Positions 34,730 to 44,750 of a stretch of DNA of 64,000 bases are shown in pieces. The translations under genes and the position numbers were made by a program. The notes beneath the pieces were generated by a model. It did not search any database. It was not told the origin of the DNA and saw nothing but the letters and a program-made list of their open reading frames with translations. How positions within the stretch are numbered: the first letter of the stretch is position 1; every line of letters starts with the position of its first letter. The DNA is from Phycisphaera sp. (GTDB lineage Bacteria; Planctomycetota; Phycisphaerae; Phycisphaerales; Zrk34), in assembly GCA_016125285.1 (NCBI GenBank), contig WGMA01000004.1, forward strand, positions 62,001 through 126,000. The letters run 5' to 3'.

Positions 34730-35842
34730 ATGACGACCGCTACGCAAAACGATACGACGTCGGCCTCCGCCGCGGGCGACAAGAGCGCGCCGCTGCTGGA
34801 GGTCGAGCACCTCAAGACGTACTTCCCGGTCAAGCGCGGGCTGATGAAGCGCACGGTCGGCTACGTCAAGGCGGTGGACGACGTGAGCTTCACGGTCGGC
34901 CACGGCGAGACGCTCGGGCTGGTCGGCGAGTCGGGCTGCGGCAAGACGACGGTCGGGCGGACGCTGCTGCGGCTGATCCCCGCGACGGGTGGCAGTGTGC
35001 GGTTCGACGGCACCGACGTGTTCGACGCCGATCGGCAGACGATGCAGCGCCTGCGCCGCGGCATGCAGATCATCTTCCAGGACCCCGTCGGCTCGCTGAA
35101 CCCGCGCATGACGGTCGGCCGGATCGTCGGCGAGCCGATCCAGGTGCACGGTCTGGCGAGCGGCAGCGCGCTGACCGACCGCGTGGCCGACCTGCTCAAC
35201 CGCGTGGGCCTGAGCCCGGACTACGCCACGCGTTACCCGCACGAGTTTTCCGGCGGTCAGCGTCAGCGCATCGGCATCGCGCGGGCGCTGGGCCTCAAGC
35301 CCAAGTTCATCGTGTGCGACGAGCCGGTCAGCGCGCTCGACGTGTCGATCCAGTCGCAGGTGCTGAACCTGCTGAACGATCTGCAGGACGAGTTCGGCCT
35401 GGCGTACCTGTTCGTCGCGCACAACCTGGCGGTGGTCGAGCACTTCAGCGACCGCGTGGCGGTGATGTACCTCGGCCGCATCGTCGAGGTCGCCGACCGC
35501 GACACGCTGTACGCCGACCCGCGTCACCCGTACACGCACGCGCTGCTCAGCGCGGTGCCGCTGCCGAAGCCGATCGTCGAGAAGAAGCGCATCGTGCTGC
35601 AGGGCGAGGTGCCGAGCCCGTCGAACCCGCCGAGCGGCTGCCACTTCCACCCGCGGTGCCCGCTGGCGCGTACGCTCGCGGAGAACGCCGGGGGCTCGGA
35701 CACGGTGCAGATCCGGATCAACGGGGAGTCGCACACGCTGATGGCCAAGTGCGTCAACGAATCGCCGACGCTCGACAGGATCGGCGGCGAGGACGCGTCG
35801 CACTGCGCCGCGTGCCATTTCTCTGAAGAAGCCAAGCGCTGA
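34730..35842 (+). CDS. Oligopeptide ABC transporter ATP-binding protein (OppF/DppF-like)
   Basis: This 370-residue ATPase has Walker [10 protein letters not shown], the Q-loop in [11 protein letters not shown], signature [15 protein letters not shown], Walker [13 protein letters not shown] and the H-loop VAHNLAV. The C-terminal extension with [12 protein letters not shown] and a late Cys cluster is typical of the OppF/DppF group, where it can bind a metal centre. No permease or substrate-binding gene lies nearby, so it must pair with components elsewhere. Its stop codon abuts that of the converging kinase gene inside an 18-base palindrome. Confidence 0.9.
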   Translation: MTTATQNDTTSASAAGDKSAPLLEVEHLKTYFPVKRGLMKRTVGYVKAVDDVSFTVGHGETLGLVGESGCGKTTVGRTLLRLIPATGGSVRFDGTDVFDADRQTMQRLRRGMQIIFQDPVGSLNPRMTVGRIVGEPIQVHGLASGSALTDRVADLLNRVGLSPDYATRYPHEFSGGQRQRIGIARALGLKPKFIVCDEPVSALDVSIQSQVLNLLNDLQDEFGLAYLFVAHNLAVVEHFSDRVAVMYLGRIVEVADRDTLYADPRHPYTHALLSAVPLPKPIVEKKRIVLQGEVPSPSNPPSGCHFHPRCPLARTLAENAGGSDTVQIRINGESHTLMAKCVNESPTLDRIGGEDASHCAACHFSEEAKR

Positions 35843-35851
35843 TCAGCGCTT
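35834..35851. repeat. 18-base palindrome across two abutting stop codons
   Basis: AAGCGCTGATCAGCGCTT is a perfect palindrome. On each strand it encodes Lys-Arg-stop, so the convergent genes on either side end with the same two residues and with no base between their stop codons. Confidence 0.85.
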
Positions 35852-37693
35852 CCAGATGCGGCGGATGCACACGAGCATCGCCGGTTCCTCGCGCCACTCG
35901 ATCATGATGGTGTGCAGCTCGGCCTCGATCTCCTTGCCGTTGGGCAGCTGGATGCCCACACGCGAGATCTGCCCGGTGTCGGTCTCGATCTTCTGGCCGC
36001 GCGCCTGAAACTTGAGGTTCTGCCCGGCGAAGAGCATCTGCGCGGCCTCGTTGGCGAACATCAGCTCGCCCTTCTGGTTCACGATCACCAGGCCGTCGGG
36101 CATGCTCTGCACGATGTTCTTGTAGCGGAGGCGGCTGGCCTGAAGGTCCTTCATCTTGCGGCGGCGGCGCTCGCCCTGCTCGGCGCGTTCGGCGGCCAGC
36201 TCGATGAGGCGCATCTGGATCCGGTGACGCTGGATCGCGTGCAGGATCGTCCGCGAGAGCATCAGCGGGTTCATCTCGTCCTTGTTGACGAACTCCTGGG
36301 CGCCCTTCTTGAGCGCGTCGAGCATCGCGTACTGGTTCTCGATGCCGCTGAGGACGATGATCGGCGTGGTGCGGGCGTGCGTGTGCATGTCGATCAGCGT
36401 GTCGACGCCGCGCGAGTCCGGCAGCGACAGGTCGAGCAGGATCGCGTTGTACTGCCCGTTCTTCACCGCCTCGATCGCCGCGCCGAGCGACCGGACGTTG
36501 TGCACGACGAACGGGCTGTGCAGGTCGTGGTCTTCCTCGTCGAGCGACGAGTCGACCAGCGACGCGAAGCTCTCGTCGTCTTCGACCAGCAGCACGTGGA
36601 CCTCGTCGGTGCCGGACACCCGACCGGGCGCCAGCGAGCCGAGGCTCAGCTCCTCCGGCGCCTCGTCGAGGGCGACGCCCAGCGCCGCGTCGGTGTCTTC
36701 GAAGTTGTCCGACGCCCCGGCCCCGAACGCGTCGGAAGACTCGGCGGCCACCTCGTCGGCGCGAAGCTCCAGCTGGTCGATCGGCGGCGCCTCGCCGTCG
36801 AGCACGGCGCCGTTCTTGATCTCGGCCTCGATGTTGTCGATGCGGAAGATCACCTGGCGCATCGACTGCGGACGGTTCTTCGGGTCGAACGCCACGCAGT
36901 CGAGCACGAGCTGCGACAGCGACTCGGGCACGTCGGCGTTGATCTCGTTGGGCGGCTTGGGCCTGGTGGCGATCCGCATCGCGCCGCTGCCCTGGCCTTC
37001 CTTCGGGAACACCGTGGGGATGTGTTCGCCGGTCAGCGCCCAGTACAGCGTGGCGCCGAAGTTGAAGATGTCGGTCTGCGGGGTGATCGCGGCGCGGCTC
37101 ATCTGCTCGGGCGCCATGAAGTCCGGCGTGCCCTGAACGGATTCCTTGATGGTGCCGATCTCGCAAGCCTGGCCGAAGTCGATCACCTTCACGCGGTTGT
37201 CGCGCGTGATGAGGATGTTGTTGGGCTTGATGTCGGCGTGGACGCGCCCGGCCTCGTGCATCGTCTCGAGCCCGCGCGCCACGTGCCGCATGATCTCCAG
37301 CGTCTTGGCCACGTCGTCGGTGCGCAGCAGCTCGAGCGTCTCGCCGTTGACCAGCTCGAGGACGACCACGACCTCCTTGAGCCGCATCAGGTTCCGCTCG
37401 CGGATCAGCTTGTGGGCGCGGCGGAGGATCGGGTGGTCGAAGCGCGACGCCTCCTCGTATTCGGTGATGGCCTGTCGCACGAAGCGGTCGTCGGCCGAGC
37501 CCCGTCGCTCGACGTGCTTCAGCGCGAAGATGTGTCCCTTGGCGTCCTCGACGGCGTAGATGGTGGAACCGGCGCCGTGACCGAGCGCGCCCAGGACGGT
37601 GAAGCCACTGATGACGTGGCCCTTGTCCTTGGTGATCCGATGTTCGATCCCGCCATCGGACTCGTCGCCCTGAATGTCTTCGGATGTGTCCAC
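35843..37693 (-). CDS. Ser/Thr kinase-receiver-PAS protein
   Basis: This 616-residue soluble protein has a Hanks-type kinase domain (residues about 28-290) with K59, a catalytic loop HADIKPNN at 152-159 in which Ala replaces the Arg of HRD, and DFG at 172-174. An acidic linker leads to a receiver domain (about 365-490) with D421 (LLDLSLPDSRG), then a coiled coil and a PAS domain (about 522-612). Losing the RD arginine usually means no activation-loop phosphorylation control. It starts with GTG at 37693 after AGGGA. It could couple two-component and Ser/Thr signalling. The FHA/PP2C gene lies just upstream on the same strand. Confidence 0.88.
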   Translation of the reverse strand: MDTSEDIQGDESDGGIEHRITKDKGHVISGFTVLGALGHGAGSTIYAVEDAKGHIFALKHVERRGSADDRFVRQAITEYEEASRFDHPILRRAHKLIRERNLMRLKEVVVVLELVNGETLELLRTDDVAKTLEIMRHVARGLETMHEAGRVHADIKPNNILITRDNRVKVIDFGQACEIGTIKESVQGTPDFMAPEQMSRAAITPQTDIFNFGATLYWALTGEHIPTVFPKEGQGSGAMRIATRPKPPNEINADVPESLSQLVLDCVAFDPKNRPQSMRQVIFRIDNIEAEIKNGAVLDGEAPPIDQLELRADEVAAESSDAFGAGASDNFEDTDAALGVALDEAPEELSLGSLAPGRVSGTDEVHVLLVEDDESFASLVDSSLDEEDHDLHSPFVVHNVRSLGAAIEAVKNGQYNAILLDLSLPDSRGVDTLIDMHTHARTTPIIVLSGIENQYAMLDALKKGAQEFVNKDEMNPLMLSRTILHAIQRHRIQMRLIELAAERAEQGERRRRKMKDLQASRLRYKNIVQSMPDGLVIVNQKGELMFANEAAQMLFAGQNLKFQARGQKIETDTGQISRVGIQLPNGKEIEAELHTIMIEWREEPAMLVCIRRIWKR

Positions 37694-37835
37694 GAGTTTG
37701 TGTATTCCCTGCCGTGAACCGCCGCATCGAACGTGCGGACGGCGAATGCCCTGACCCCAGACCGGATTGTACTACGAATCGATCGGAATTGGGAAATCTA
37801 TTGCTGTGTCGGAATTATGTCGGCCCGCGCCGCGG

Positions 37836-39554
37836 TCAGGACTGACGGCGGGCGATCAGGAAGGTGCGGTCGTCGAGGGGCACGCGGTCGTTGAGGATGC
37901 GGTCGAGCTGACGCTTGATCGCGCCGCGGATCACGTCGGTAGGCCGATCGGCCAGCGGTGTGTAGACGGCCTGGATGTTCTGCGTGAGGCGTTCGAGGCC
38001 GAGCATCTCACCCTGCGCGTCGTTCATCTCGGTCAGGCCGTCGGTGAACATCGCCAGCAGGTGGCCGGGGTCGAGCTCGTCGGTGTCGCAGCTGAACGGC
38101 AGCTTCTCGACGCCGAGGGGCAGGTTCTTGTTGTGCTGCAGGTACCGCGTGTACCCGTCCGGGCGGATGATGACCGGCGGCGGGTGTCCGGCGTTGATGC
38201 ACTCGAGCTTGCCGGTCTTGGGGTCGAGCGAGATGGCGACCATGGTGACGAACGAGCAGTCGTCGAGGTATTCGCACAGGTGCTCGTTGAGGCTGGTGAC
38301 CATGGTCGGCAGGTCCATGTTGGCGCGCTGCGACATGTGGACCATGGTGTGCAGCGAGCTGGTGACCAGCGCCGCGGGCAGGCCCTTGCCGGACACGTCG
38401 GCGACGACGAGCACGACCTTGCCGTCCGGCGCGAGCAGCGCGTCGGCGTAGTCGCCTCCGACCCAGCGGCACGGCTCGAAGCCGATCGACACGTCCACGC
38501 CCTTGATCACCGGGTCGTCCGGCACGAGCGTCGCCTGGATGTGCGACGCTCGGGCCAGGTCCTGCTCGATCGCCGCGTGCTCCTGCGCCTGGCGGCGGTT
38601 GACGAGCAACGCCTCGGCCTGCTGGTACTGCTGCGCGGCCAGCGACACCAGCGCCAGCCACTCGGGCGTGCCGTAGCGGTCGGGGAACGTGACGTAGAGC
38701 AGGTCGATGTGCTTCGCGTCGTTGGAGATCGGGCAGGCCATCGCCGCGAGGCTGTCGCCGGACAGGTCGCCCTCGCCGTTCATGTTGAACGTGCCGGTGT
38801 CGTCCATGCCGGTCGACGCCAGCACGGGCGCCTCGCTGCGCATCACCGCGGTGAGCAGGCGGCGCGAGACGTACGGCAGGCCGTCGCCCTCGCCCGGCAC
38901 CGACTGCGGCTGGCAGCGGACGAGCGGCGGGTGGTTCGGCTGATCCTTGAGCACGCGGAGGACCACCGCGGCCCGGCCGTGGAAGTCGTTGCGCACCATC
39001 AGCCGGCACAGCAGCCGCAGCCGCTCGCGCTGCTCTTCGGTCTGAGACAGCCGCCCGCCGAACTCGGTCAGCGTCGACAGGTGCATGATGTCGATCTTCG
39101 CCGCCTCTTCGGCCGGCAGCGTCGAGATCTGCGTGTGCTCGTCGTGCTCGGTGATCGGCACGTCGCTCTCGTCGGCGGACGGCGCGGCGTCTTCGGCGAC
39201 CTCCGGCTCGGTCTCGGCGATGTGGACACGCAGCGAGAAGCGGCCCATCTCGAACACGTCGCCCGAGCGGAGCACCGACTCCTGGATCGGCCGGCCGTTG
39301 ATCAGCGTGCCGTTGCGGCTGCCCAGGTCGCGGACCCACCAGCGGTCGAACGGGTCGCGGAACATCTCGGCGTGGTACCGCGAGACCGAGTGGCTGTTGA
39401 GGCGGATGGGCAGCTCGGGCGATCGCCCGATCACCACGTGCTTGCCGCTCAGCGGGACCGTCCAGACCGACCCGTCGTCGTCACGCACCTCGAGCCACGC
39501 CCGCGACTGCGGGGCCGTGGTCTCGATCGCACGCGGCTGTTGATGAGTGGACAT
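37836..39554 (-). CDS. FHA-GAF-SpoIIE/PP2C-type phosphatase
   Basis: This 572-residue cytoplasmic protein has an FHA domain at about 20-112 with the phosphothreonine-binding GR at 43-44, SRYH at 58-61 and SRNG at 79-82. A GAF-like region lies at about 170-330, and a SpoIIE/RsbU-type PPM phosphatase domain at about 360-570. The phosphatase metal-binding motifs GGDYAD, VVADVSGKG and FTDGLTE are present. It would bind phosphorylated Thr and dephosphorylate Ser/Thr, as in partner-switching control of sigma factors. It is followed 142 bases later by the kinase-REC-PAS gene, which suggests an opposing pair. Confidence 0.88.
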   Translation of the reverse strand: MSTHQQPRAIETTAPQSRAWLEVRDDDGSVWTVPLSGKHVVIGRSPELPIRLNSHSVSRYHAEMFRDPFDRWWVRDLGSRNGTLINGRPIQESVLRSGDVFEMGRFSLRVHIAETEPEVAEDAAPSADESDVPITEHDEHTQISTLPAEEAAKIDIMHLSTLTEFGGRLSQTEEQRERLRLLCRLMVRNDFHGRAAVVLRVLKDQPNHPPLVRCQPQSVPGEGDGLPYVSRRLLTAVMRSEAPVLASTGMDDTGTFNMNGEGDLSGDSLAAMACPISNDAKHIDLLYVTFPDRYGTPEWLALVSLAAQQYQQAEALLVNRRQAQEHAAIEQDLARASHIQATLVPDDPVIKGVDVSIGFEPCRWVGGDYADALLAPDGKVVLVVADVSGKGLPAALVTSSLHTMVHMSQRANMDLPTMVTSLNEHLCEYLDDCSFVTMVAISLDPKTGKLECINAGHPPPVIIRPDGYTRYLQHNKNLPLGVEKLPFSCDTDELDPGHLLAMFTDGLTEMNDAQGEMLGLERLTQNIQAVYTPLADRPTDVIRGAIKRQLDRILNDRVPLDDRTFLIARRQS

Positions 39555-39810
39555 AACGACGATCCGGTTCGGTCACCCAATACCAAAGCGGCCCGAGCCT
39601 ACAAGCCCGACACGCTTATGCGACAAGCCATTATACACTTCGGCTCGGGTGTGCGGACGCTTTGACTACCACCGCGAAAACCGAGTGAATTGATCGGAGA
39701 ATGACCCGAAACAGCGCGCCCAACGGCGATTCTCCCTGCTGCTCATTTTGCATCTTCCCAGATTCGATCCGACCGCACAAGATTTTTTTGACCGGCCTGC
39801 GCCCCCGCGA

Positions 39811-40479
39811 TCAGCCGTACAACCACACCTCGCCCGGCTCCAGCACCTTCGCCTCGATGCCCTTCGGCGCGAAGCCCGACATGTCGCCGCTCAGCAGCGG
39901 CCAGGTGCCCCAGTGGATCGGCACCGCGACCTTCGGGCCGATCATTTCCGCGGCGCGCGTCGCCAGCTCCGGCCCCATCGTGAAGCGGTCTCCGGCGCAG
40001 ATCAACGCGATCTCCGGCCTGTAGATCTCGCCCAGCAGTTTCATGTCGCCGAAGATGCCCGTGTCGCCGGTGTGATAGATGGTGATATCGTCGATGTTGA
40101 TCATCAGGCCGCACGGCATGCCGGTGTAACGCCCGTTGTAGCTCGAAGAGTGAAACGCCTGCGTGAACGCGACCCAGCCGAAGTCCGTCTCGATCCTGCC
40201 GCCGGGGTTGCCGGGGTCGGTCTGCACGTTGTGCTCCGAGAGGTACTCGTGCAGCTCGTAGCAGCAGATCACCTTCGCCTCGTTGTTGTGGGCGATCTCG
40301 ATGGTGTCGCCGAAGTGATCGGCGTGCCCGTGGGTCAACGCGATGTAGTCACACTTGATGTCCGCGGCCTTGTGCCTGGCCACCGGGTTGTCGGTCAGGA
40401 ACGGATCGACCGCGATCGTCAGCTCGCCGTCGTCCAGCAGGAAGCCCGAGTGCCCGAGGTACGTGATCGTCAGCGACAT
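39811..40479 (-). CDS. UPF0173-type metal-dependent hydrolase
   Basis: This 222-residue metallo-beta-lactamase-fold protein has TYLGHSGF, the metal motif THGHADHFGD, HTGDTGIFGDM and PIHWGTWP, all typical of the UPF0173 family. Its natural substrate is not established. GGGAG precedes the ATG at 40479, and a TATCAT further upstream (near 40520) may be its promoter. The 256 bases on its 3' side hold nothing I can assign. Confidence 0.9.
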   Translation of the reverse strand: MSLTITYLGHSGFLLDDGELTIAVDPFLTDNPVARHKAADIKCDYIALTHGHADHFGDTIEIAHNNEAKVICCYELHEYLSEHNVQTDPGNPGGRIETDFGWVAFTQAFHSSSYNGRYTGMPCGLMINIDDITIYHTGDTGIFGDMKLLGEIYRPEIALICAGDRFTMGPELATRAAEMIGPKVAVPIHWGTWPLLSGDMSGFAPKGIEAKVLEPGEVWLYG

Positions 40480-40697
40480 GGGTCATGCTCCCGAGTGATG
40501 CGTCGTGGGCCCGTGCGGGCCATGATACACGTGCGTCGGGCCGCGCCCAAGGGCCGCCGGCAACGTTGACGTCATCGGCCGGCGAACCGCGCCCGGGTGC
40601 ATCTTGACGGGTGGATCGAGTGTAGGAGCACGGGTAGACAAGGACGCGGATGCACCCCATCACCGCGACGGAGTAAGCGCCGTCGCGGATATTGCCG

Positions 40698-40703
40698 TAG
40701 AAT
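40698..40703 (+). promoter_or_regulatory. -10 box for the LolD-like gene
   Basis: TAGAAT is followed by seven bases and the ATG at 40711. This argues against the in-frame ATG at 40702, which overlaps the hexamer. Confidence 0.5.
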
Positions 40704-40710
40704 GCCCGTC

Positions 40711-41529
40711 ATGAGCAAGCCGTTGGTTGTGGACAATGTGGTCAAGCGGTTCGGCCGAGGCGATGGCCAGGTTGTGGCGCTGGACCGTATCTGTTTCGAG
40801 GTGGATCACGGCGACTTCGTGGCGGTGATGGGCGCCAGCGGGTCGGGCAAGAGCACGCTGCTGCACCTCATGGCCGGGCTCACGCAGGCCGACGGCGGGC
40901 ACGTGTTGGTCAACGGCCAGGACCTGACGGCGATGAACGACAAGAGGCTGACGCTGTTCCGCCGCGAGCACATCGGCCTGGTGTTCCAGCAGTTCAACCT
41001 GATCCCCACGCTCAGCGCCGCGGAGAACGTCGCCCTGCCGCTGCGGTTCGCGGGCGTCGCCGAGAAGACCATCCAGGAACGCGTCGCCACGATGCTCGGC
41101 AAGCTCGGCCTCGGTAGCCGCGCCAAGCACCGCCCCGACGCCCTGTCCGGCGGCGAGCAGCAGCGCGTGGCGATCGGCCGGGCGCTGATCACGAACCCCG
41201 CGGTGGTCCTCGCCGACGAGCCGACCGGCAACCTCGACTCGGCCAACAGCGACGCGATCTGCCGCGTGCTCCGCGAACTCAACGAGACCGACAACGTCAC
41301 GATCGTGATGGTGACGCACGAGCCGTCGGTCGGCATGTACGCCCGCCGCGCCGTGTTCATCCGCGACGGCCAGCTCTGCCGCACCGTCGACACCACCGAC
41401 GTCGCCGACGCCGCCGCATTGGGCGTGATGTATCAGGAAGTGCTCAGCGGCGGCGGCTCCGCGGCGCCGACCCACGACGCGAGAGACGACGAGGTCGATC
41501 GTCCCGTCTCCGAAACCGCCGACGTATAG
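40711..41529 (+). CDS. ABC transporter ATP-binding protein (LolD/MacB type)
   Basis: This 272-residue ATPase has Walker A GASGSGKST, the Q-loop VFQQFNLIP, signature LSGGEQQRVAIGRAL, Walker B VVLADEPTGNLDS and the H-loop VTHEPS. The layout matches ATPases of the LolD/MacB/FtsE group, which drive lipoprotein release or export of macromolecules through an FtsX-like permease. That permease is encoded two bases downstream, so the two form an operon. Confidence 0.9.
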   Translation: MSKPLVVDNVVKRFGRGDGQVVALDRICFEVDHGDFVAVMGASGSGKSTLLHLMAGLTQADGGHVLVNGQDLTAMNDKRLTLFRREHIGLVFQQFNLIPTLSAAENVALPLRFAGVAEKTIQERVATMLGKLGLGSRAKHRPDALSGGEQQRVAIGRALITNPAVVLADEPTGNLDSANSDAICRVLRELNETDNVTIVMVTHEPSVGMYARRAVFIRDGQLCRTVDTTDVADAAALGVMYQEVLSGGGSAAPTHDARDDEVDRPVSETADV

Positions 41530-41531
41530 AC

Positions 41532-44177
41532 ATGGTTATTCTCAGACTGGCCATCGCGAACCTCAAACGCACGAAGATGCGTGCCGCGCTGACGATCGGC
41601 GCGGTTGCGGCGGCGGTGTCGCTGGTCGTGGTGATCACCAGCGCCTTCGCGTCGCTGCAGCAGGTGGCCTACAGCCTCCTCGACGAGTACTACAGCGCCG
41701 TCGACGTGGCGGTCGCCCCCACGAACAACGCCGACGTGATCCACATGGACCTCGTCCGCGCCATGGAGAAGGACGATCGCGTCAACGAGGTGCGCGTGTC
41801 GCTCGAGGTCTCGTCGCTGATGGTCGACAACAAGGGCAACCGCCTGGCGCCGTGGCCGGTGAAGCTGCGCGGCCTGCGCGACCCGGCGCAGCACGACGCC
41901 GGGCGCCGCGCCCTGGCCAGCGGGCACTGGTTCGAGATGCCCGCCGACGCCAATTCCGTCGTCATCGGCGAGGGCGTCGCCGCGGGCATGAAGCTCAAGG
42001 TCGGCGACATGGTCGGCCTGCCGCGCCTCGAGGGCGGCCCCGTGATGTTCAAGGTGATCGGCATCGTCGGCAAGCCCGACGTGCTGTGGATCGAGCTGCC
42101 GTCGGTCTACATGCCGCTCAAGGAGCTGCAGGACTGGTCCGGCTACGGCGACACCGCCAGCCTGCTGGAGATCGACCTCAAGCCCGAGGTCGACTTCGAG
42201 GCGTTCGTGAAGGACTGGGAAACGCGGACCGACCTGGCGGGCGTGCCGCTGAAGTTCAAGACCGAACTGCGACACAAGGGCGCGTTCGACCAGGCGATCG
42301 TCGGCGTGCGGATCCTCAGCTACCTCGGCGGCGCGATCGCGATGCTCGCCGCGGCGTTCATCATCTTCTCGACGCTGGCGATGGGCGTCGCCGAGCGCAG
42401 CCGGCTGCTGGGCATGCTGCGGGCGATCGGCGCGGTGAAGGTGCAGGTCGGCCAGCTCGTCGTCATCGAGGGCATGACGCTGTCGATGGTCGGCGCGGGC
42501 CTGGGCGTGGCGCTGGGCTGGTACTGGACGTGGCTGCTCGCCCACCACTACCCCGACCTGTTCATCGCCGGCGCGGTGCTGAGCTGGGGCGGCGTGATCT
42601 TCTCCGTCAGCGGCTCGCTCGTCGCCGCGCTCGCCGCGAGCCTGATCCCCGCCGTCAGCGCGACCGGCGTGTCGGCGCTCGAGGCGATGACCGTCGTCGC
42701 CCGACCGAGCCGCGCCAAGACCATCGCCGTCTGCGCGATCTCCGGCCTGCTGCTGATGTCGATCGATCACATCATCGTCTTCCTGCCGCACATGGAGCAG
42801 GAGGTCCGCCTCTGGACGCACTTGTGTCTCGGCCTGCCCACGCTGATGTTCGGCATGTTCCTGCTGACCCCCGCGATCGTGCTTGCCGTCGAGCCGCTGC
42901 TCGCGCCGATCATCGCGCGCTTGCTGTTCATCCAGCCCGCCCTGCTGCGCCAGCAGCTCAGCGGCGGACTCTGGCGCACCGCCGGGACCGTCTCGGCGTT
43001 GACCGTCGGCCTCGCGGCGCTCGTCGTGATCCAGGTCCACGGCCGCTCGCTGCTCGGCGGGTGGAAGCTGCCGACCGAGTTCCCCGACCTCGTGCTGTTC
43101 AGCCCGCTCGGCGTCGACCCCAAGGCGATGGACGCCGTCGAGTCCGTCCCCGGCGTCAAGCGCGACTCCGTGCTGCCCATCGCGCTGGTCTCCCCGCAGC
43201 TCGGCACCAACGTCATCACCCTCTTCGGCATGATGCAGCGGCCCAACGCCACGAGCATGTTCGGCGTCGACGTCGACAAGGCCCTCGGCGCCGACGACCC
43301 GCCGCGCGACCCGATGGTCGGCCTCGAGTTCAAGCAGGGCGACCTGGTCACCGCACGCCGCAGGCTTAAAGAAGAACGCTCGGTGATCATCACCGAGGAG
43401 TTCTACAAGCTCAAAGGCATCGGCGTCGGCGACAAGATCAAGATCAACACGACGCTCAACGGCGAGGTCGAGTACACCGTCGTTGGCGTCATCCGCTCCA
43501 TCGGCGCCGACATGATCGCACGCACGTTCAATCTCGAAGCCGAGATGGAGAACTGGACCATCGGCTCGATGCTCACGTCGCTGGAGAACGTCCGCCGCGA
43601 CTTCGGCATCACCAAGCTTCACCTGTTCATGGTCAACCTCGACACCGCCGACGACAAGGGCGCGATCACCAAACGCGTCCGCGAGGCGGTGGGCGAGAAG
43701 TTCGGCCTGCTCGCCGCCGACGCACGCAGGCTCAAGCACGGCATCGACGAGGGACTCACACGCCTGATCCACATGCTGTCGACCGTCGCGCTCGCCGCGA
43801 TCGCCGTCGCGTCGCTCGGCGTGATCAACACCATCATGGCGTCGGTCCGCAGCCGCCAGTGGCAGCTCGGCGTGCTCCGCAGCATCGGTCTCACCCGCGG
43901 GTCCATGCTCCGCATCGTCCTCAGCGAGGCGATCCTCATCGGCCTGATCGCCTCCGCGAAGGGCATCGCCGTCGGCATGATCCTCTCAAACATCGGCAAC
44001 CGCATGTCCGAGGTCGTCGCCGGCTACGACCCGCCGTGGGTCATCCCCGTGACGCCGCTCATCGTCGGCGTGTCGATCACGCTCGCCGTGACGCTGTTCG
44101 CAAGCATCATCCCCGCCGTCCAGGTCAGCCGCGCCGACACGCTGAACCTGCTCAAGGCCGGTCGTTCATCGGCGTGA
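41532..44177 (+). CDS. ABC transporter permease with two FtsX-like domains
   Basis: This 881-residue inner-membrane protein has a helix at residues about 18-38, a large periplasmic domain, three helices near 265-385, a second cluster of helices (about 395-470), another periplasmic domain and three C-terminal helices. The doubled FtsX/MacB arrangement (MLRAIGAVKVQVGQL and VLRSIGLTRGSMLRI at equivalent places) is typical of large MacB-like exporters. It follows its ATPase by two bases. The substrate is unknown; lipoproteins or exported peptides are likely for this group. Confidence 0.88.
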   Translation: MVILRLAIANLKRTKMRAALTIGAVAAAVSLVVVITSAFASLQQVAYSLLDEYYSAVDVAVAPTNNADVIHMDLVRAMEKDDRVNEVRVSLEVSSLMVDNKGNRLAPWPVKLRGLRDPAQHDAGRRALASGHWFEMPADANSVVIGEGVAAGMKLKVGDMVGLPRLEGGPVMFKVIGIVGKPDVLWIELPSVYMPLKELQDWSGYGDTASLLEIDLKPEVDFEAFVKDWETRTDLAGVPLKFKTELRHKGAFDQAIVGVRILSYLGGAIAMLAAAFIIFSTLAMGVAERSRLLGMLRAIGAVKVQVGQLVVIEGMTLSMVGAGLGVALGWYWTWLLAHHYPDLFIAGAVLSWGGVIFSVSGSLVAALAASLIPAVSATGVSALEAMTVVARPSRAKTIAVCAISGLLLMSIDHIIVFLPHMEQEVRLWTHLCLGLPTLMFGMFLLTPAIVLAVEPLLAPIIARLLFIQPALLRQQLSGGLWRTAGTVSALTVGLAALVVIQVHGRSLLGGWKLPTEFPDLVLFSPLGVDPKAMDAVESVPGVKRDSVLPIALVSPQLGTNVITLFGMMQRPNATSMFGVDVDKALGADDPPRDPMVGLEFKQGDLVTARRRLKEERSVIITEEFYKLKGIGVGDKIKINTTLNGEVEYTVVGVIRSIGADMIARTFNLEAEMENWTIGSMLTSLENVRRDFGITKLHLFMVNLDTADDKGAITKRVREAVGEKFGLLAADARRLKHGIDEGLTRLIHMLSTVALAAIAVASLGVINTIMASVRSRQWQLGVLRSIGLTRGSMLRIVLSEAILIGLIASAKGIAVGMILSNIGNRMSEVVAGYDPPWVIPVTPLIVGVSITLAVTLFASIIPAVQVSRADTLNLLKAGRSSA

Positions 44178-44215
44178 CGCCATCGCCCCGCCGCGCGTCG
44201 CGCATCACGCGTCGC

Positions 44216-44641
44216 TCACAGCGGCCAGTCGCGCAGGATGCGCTCGGTTTCCTCCGCGTGCCCCGACTCGTCACGCACCATGTCCTCGAGCTGCACCGCC
44301 AGCCCCTTGTCGCCGAACTCGTCGGCCTGCCTGGCGCGCTCCGTGTAGCCCTTCACCGCGCGACGCTCCGCGGCCTGAATCGCCTCGAGCATCTCCTTGT
44401 TCGTCTTCGCCACGGGCACCGGCGCCGGCTTCGTCACCGGCTCGCCGCCCAACGCCACGATCTTGTTCGACAGGAACGTCGCGTGCCCCTGTTCGTCGGG
44501 CACCTCCGCCATGAAGAAGCTCACCAGCTGCGGGCGGTACGGCCCGGTCGCCTTCGCCGCGTACGTCAGGTACTGAATGATCGCGCTGAACTCGTTGGCC
44601 AAATCCTCGTTGAGCAGGTCGATCAGCTTCTGCTTGTCCAT
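44216..44641 (-). CDS. Ferritin-like (bacterioferritin-type) protein
   Basis: This 141-residue four-helix protein has di-iron ligand motifs: E13 and E17 in LNEDLANEFSAIIQY, DEQGHATF on the second helix, ERRAVKGY on the third and DESGHAEE on the fourth. It resembles small bacterioferritin/DUF892-type ferritin-like proteins and probably stores iron or handles peroxide. The ATG at 44641 has AGGAGA upstream; a GTG one codon earlier is unlikely. A Pro/Val-rich loop (KPAPVPVAK) separates the helix pairs. Confidence 0.85.
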   Translation of the reverse strand: MDKQKLIDLLNEDLANEFSAIIQYLTYAAKATGPYRPQLVSFFMAEVPDEQGHATFLSNKIVALGGEPVTKPAPVPVAKTNKEMLEAIQAAERRAVKGYTERARQADEFGDKGLAVQLEDMVRDESGHAEETERILRDWPL

Positions 44642-44750
44642 CACTTGTCTCCTCTCGATTCAAACAGACGTCCGCCACGCACACGCGCGGCAACCGGTCA
44701 ATTTGATGCAAATGCCGAGGGATTCGTTACAAGACTGCGACGCGAGCGGC

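Noticed and set aside
41433-43772. A 779-codon minus-strand frame opposite the permease gene
   Set aside because: The plus frame encodes a clear FtsX-like permease coupled to its ATPase, and the antisense frame has no features.
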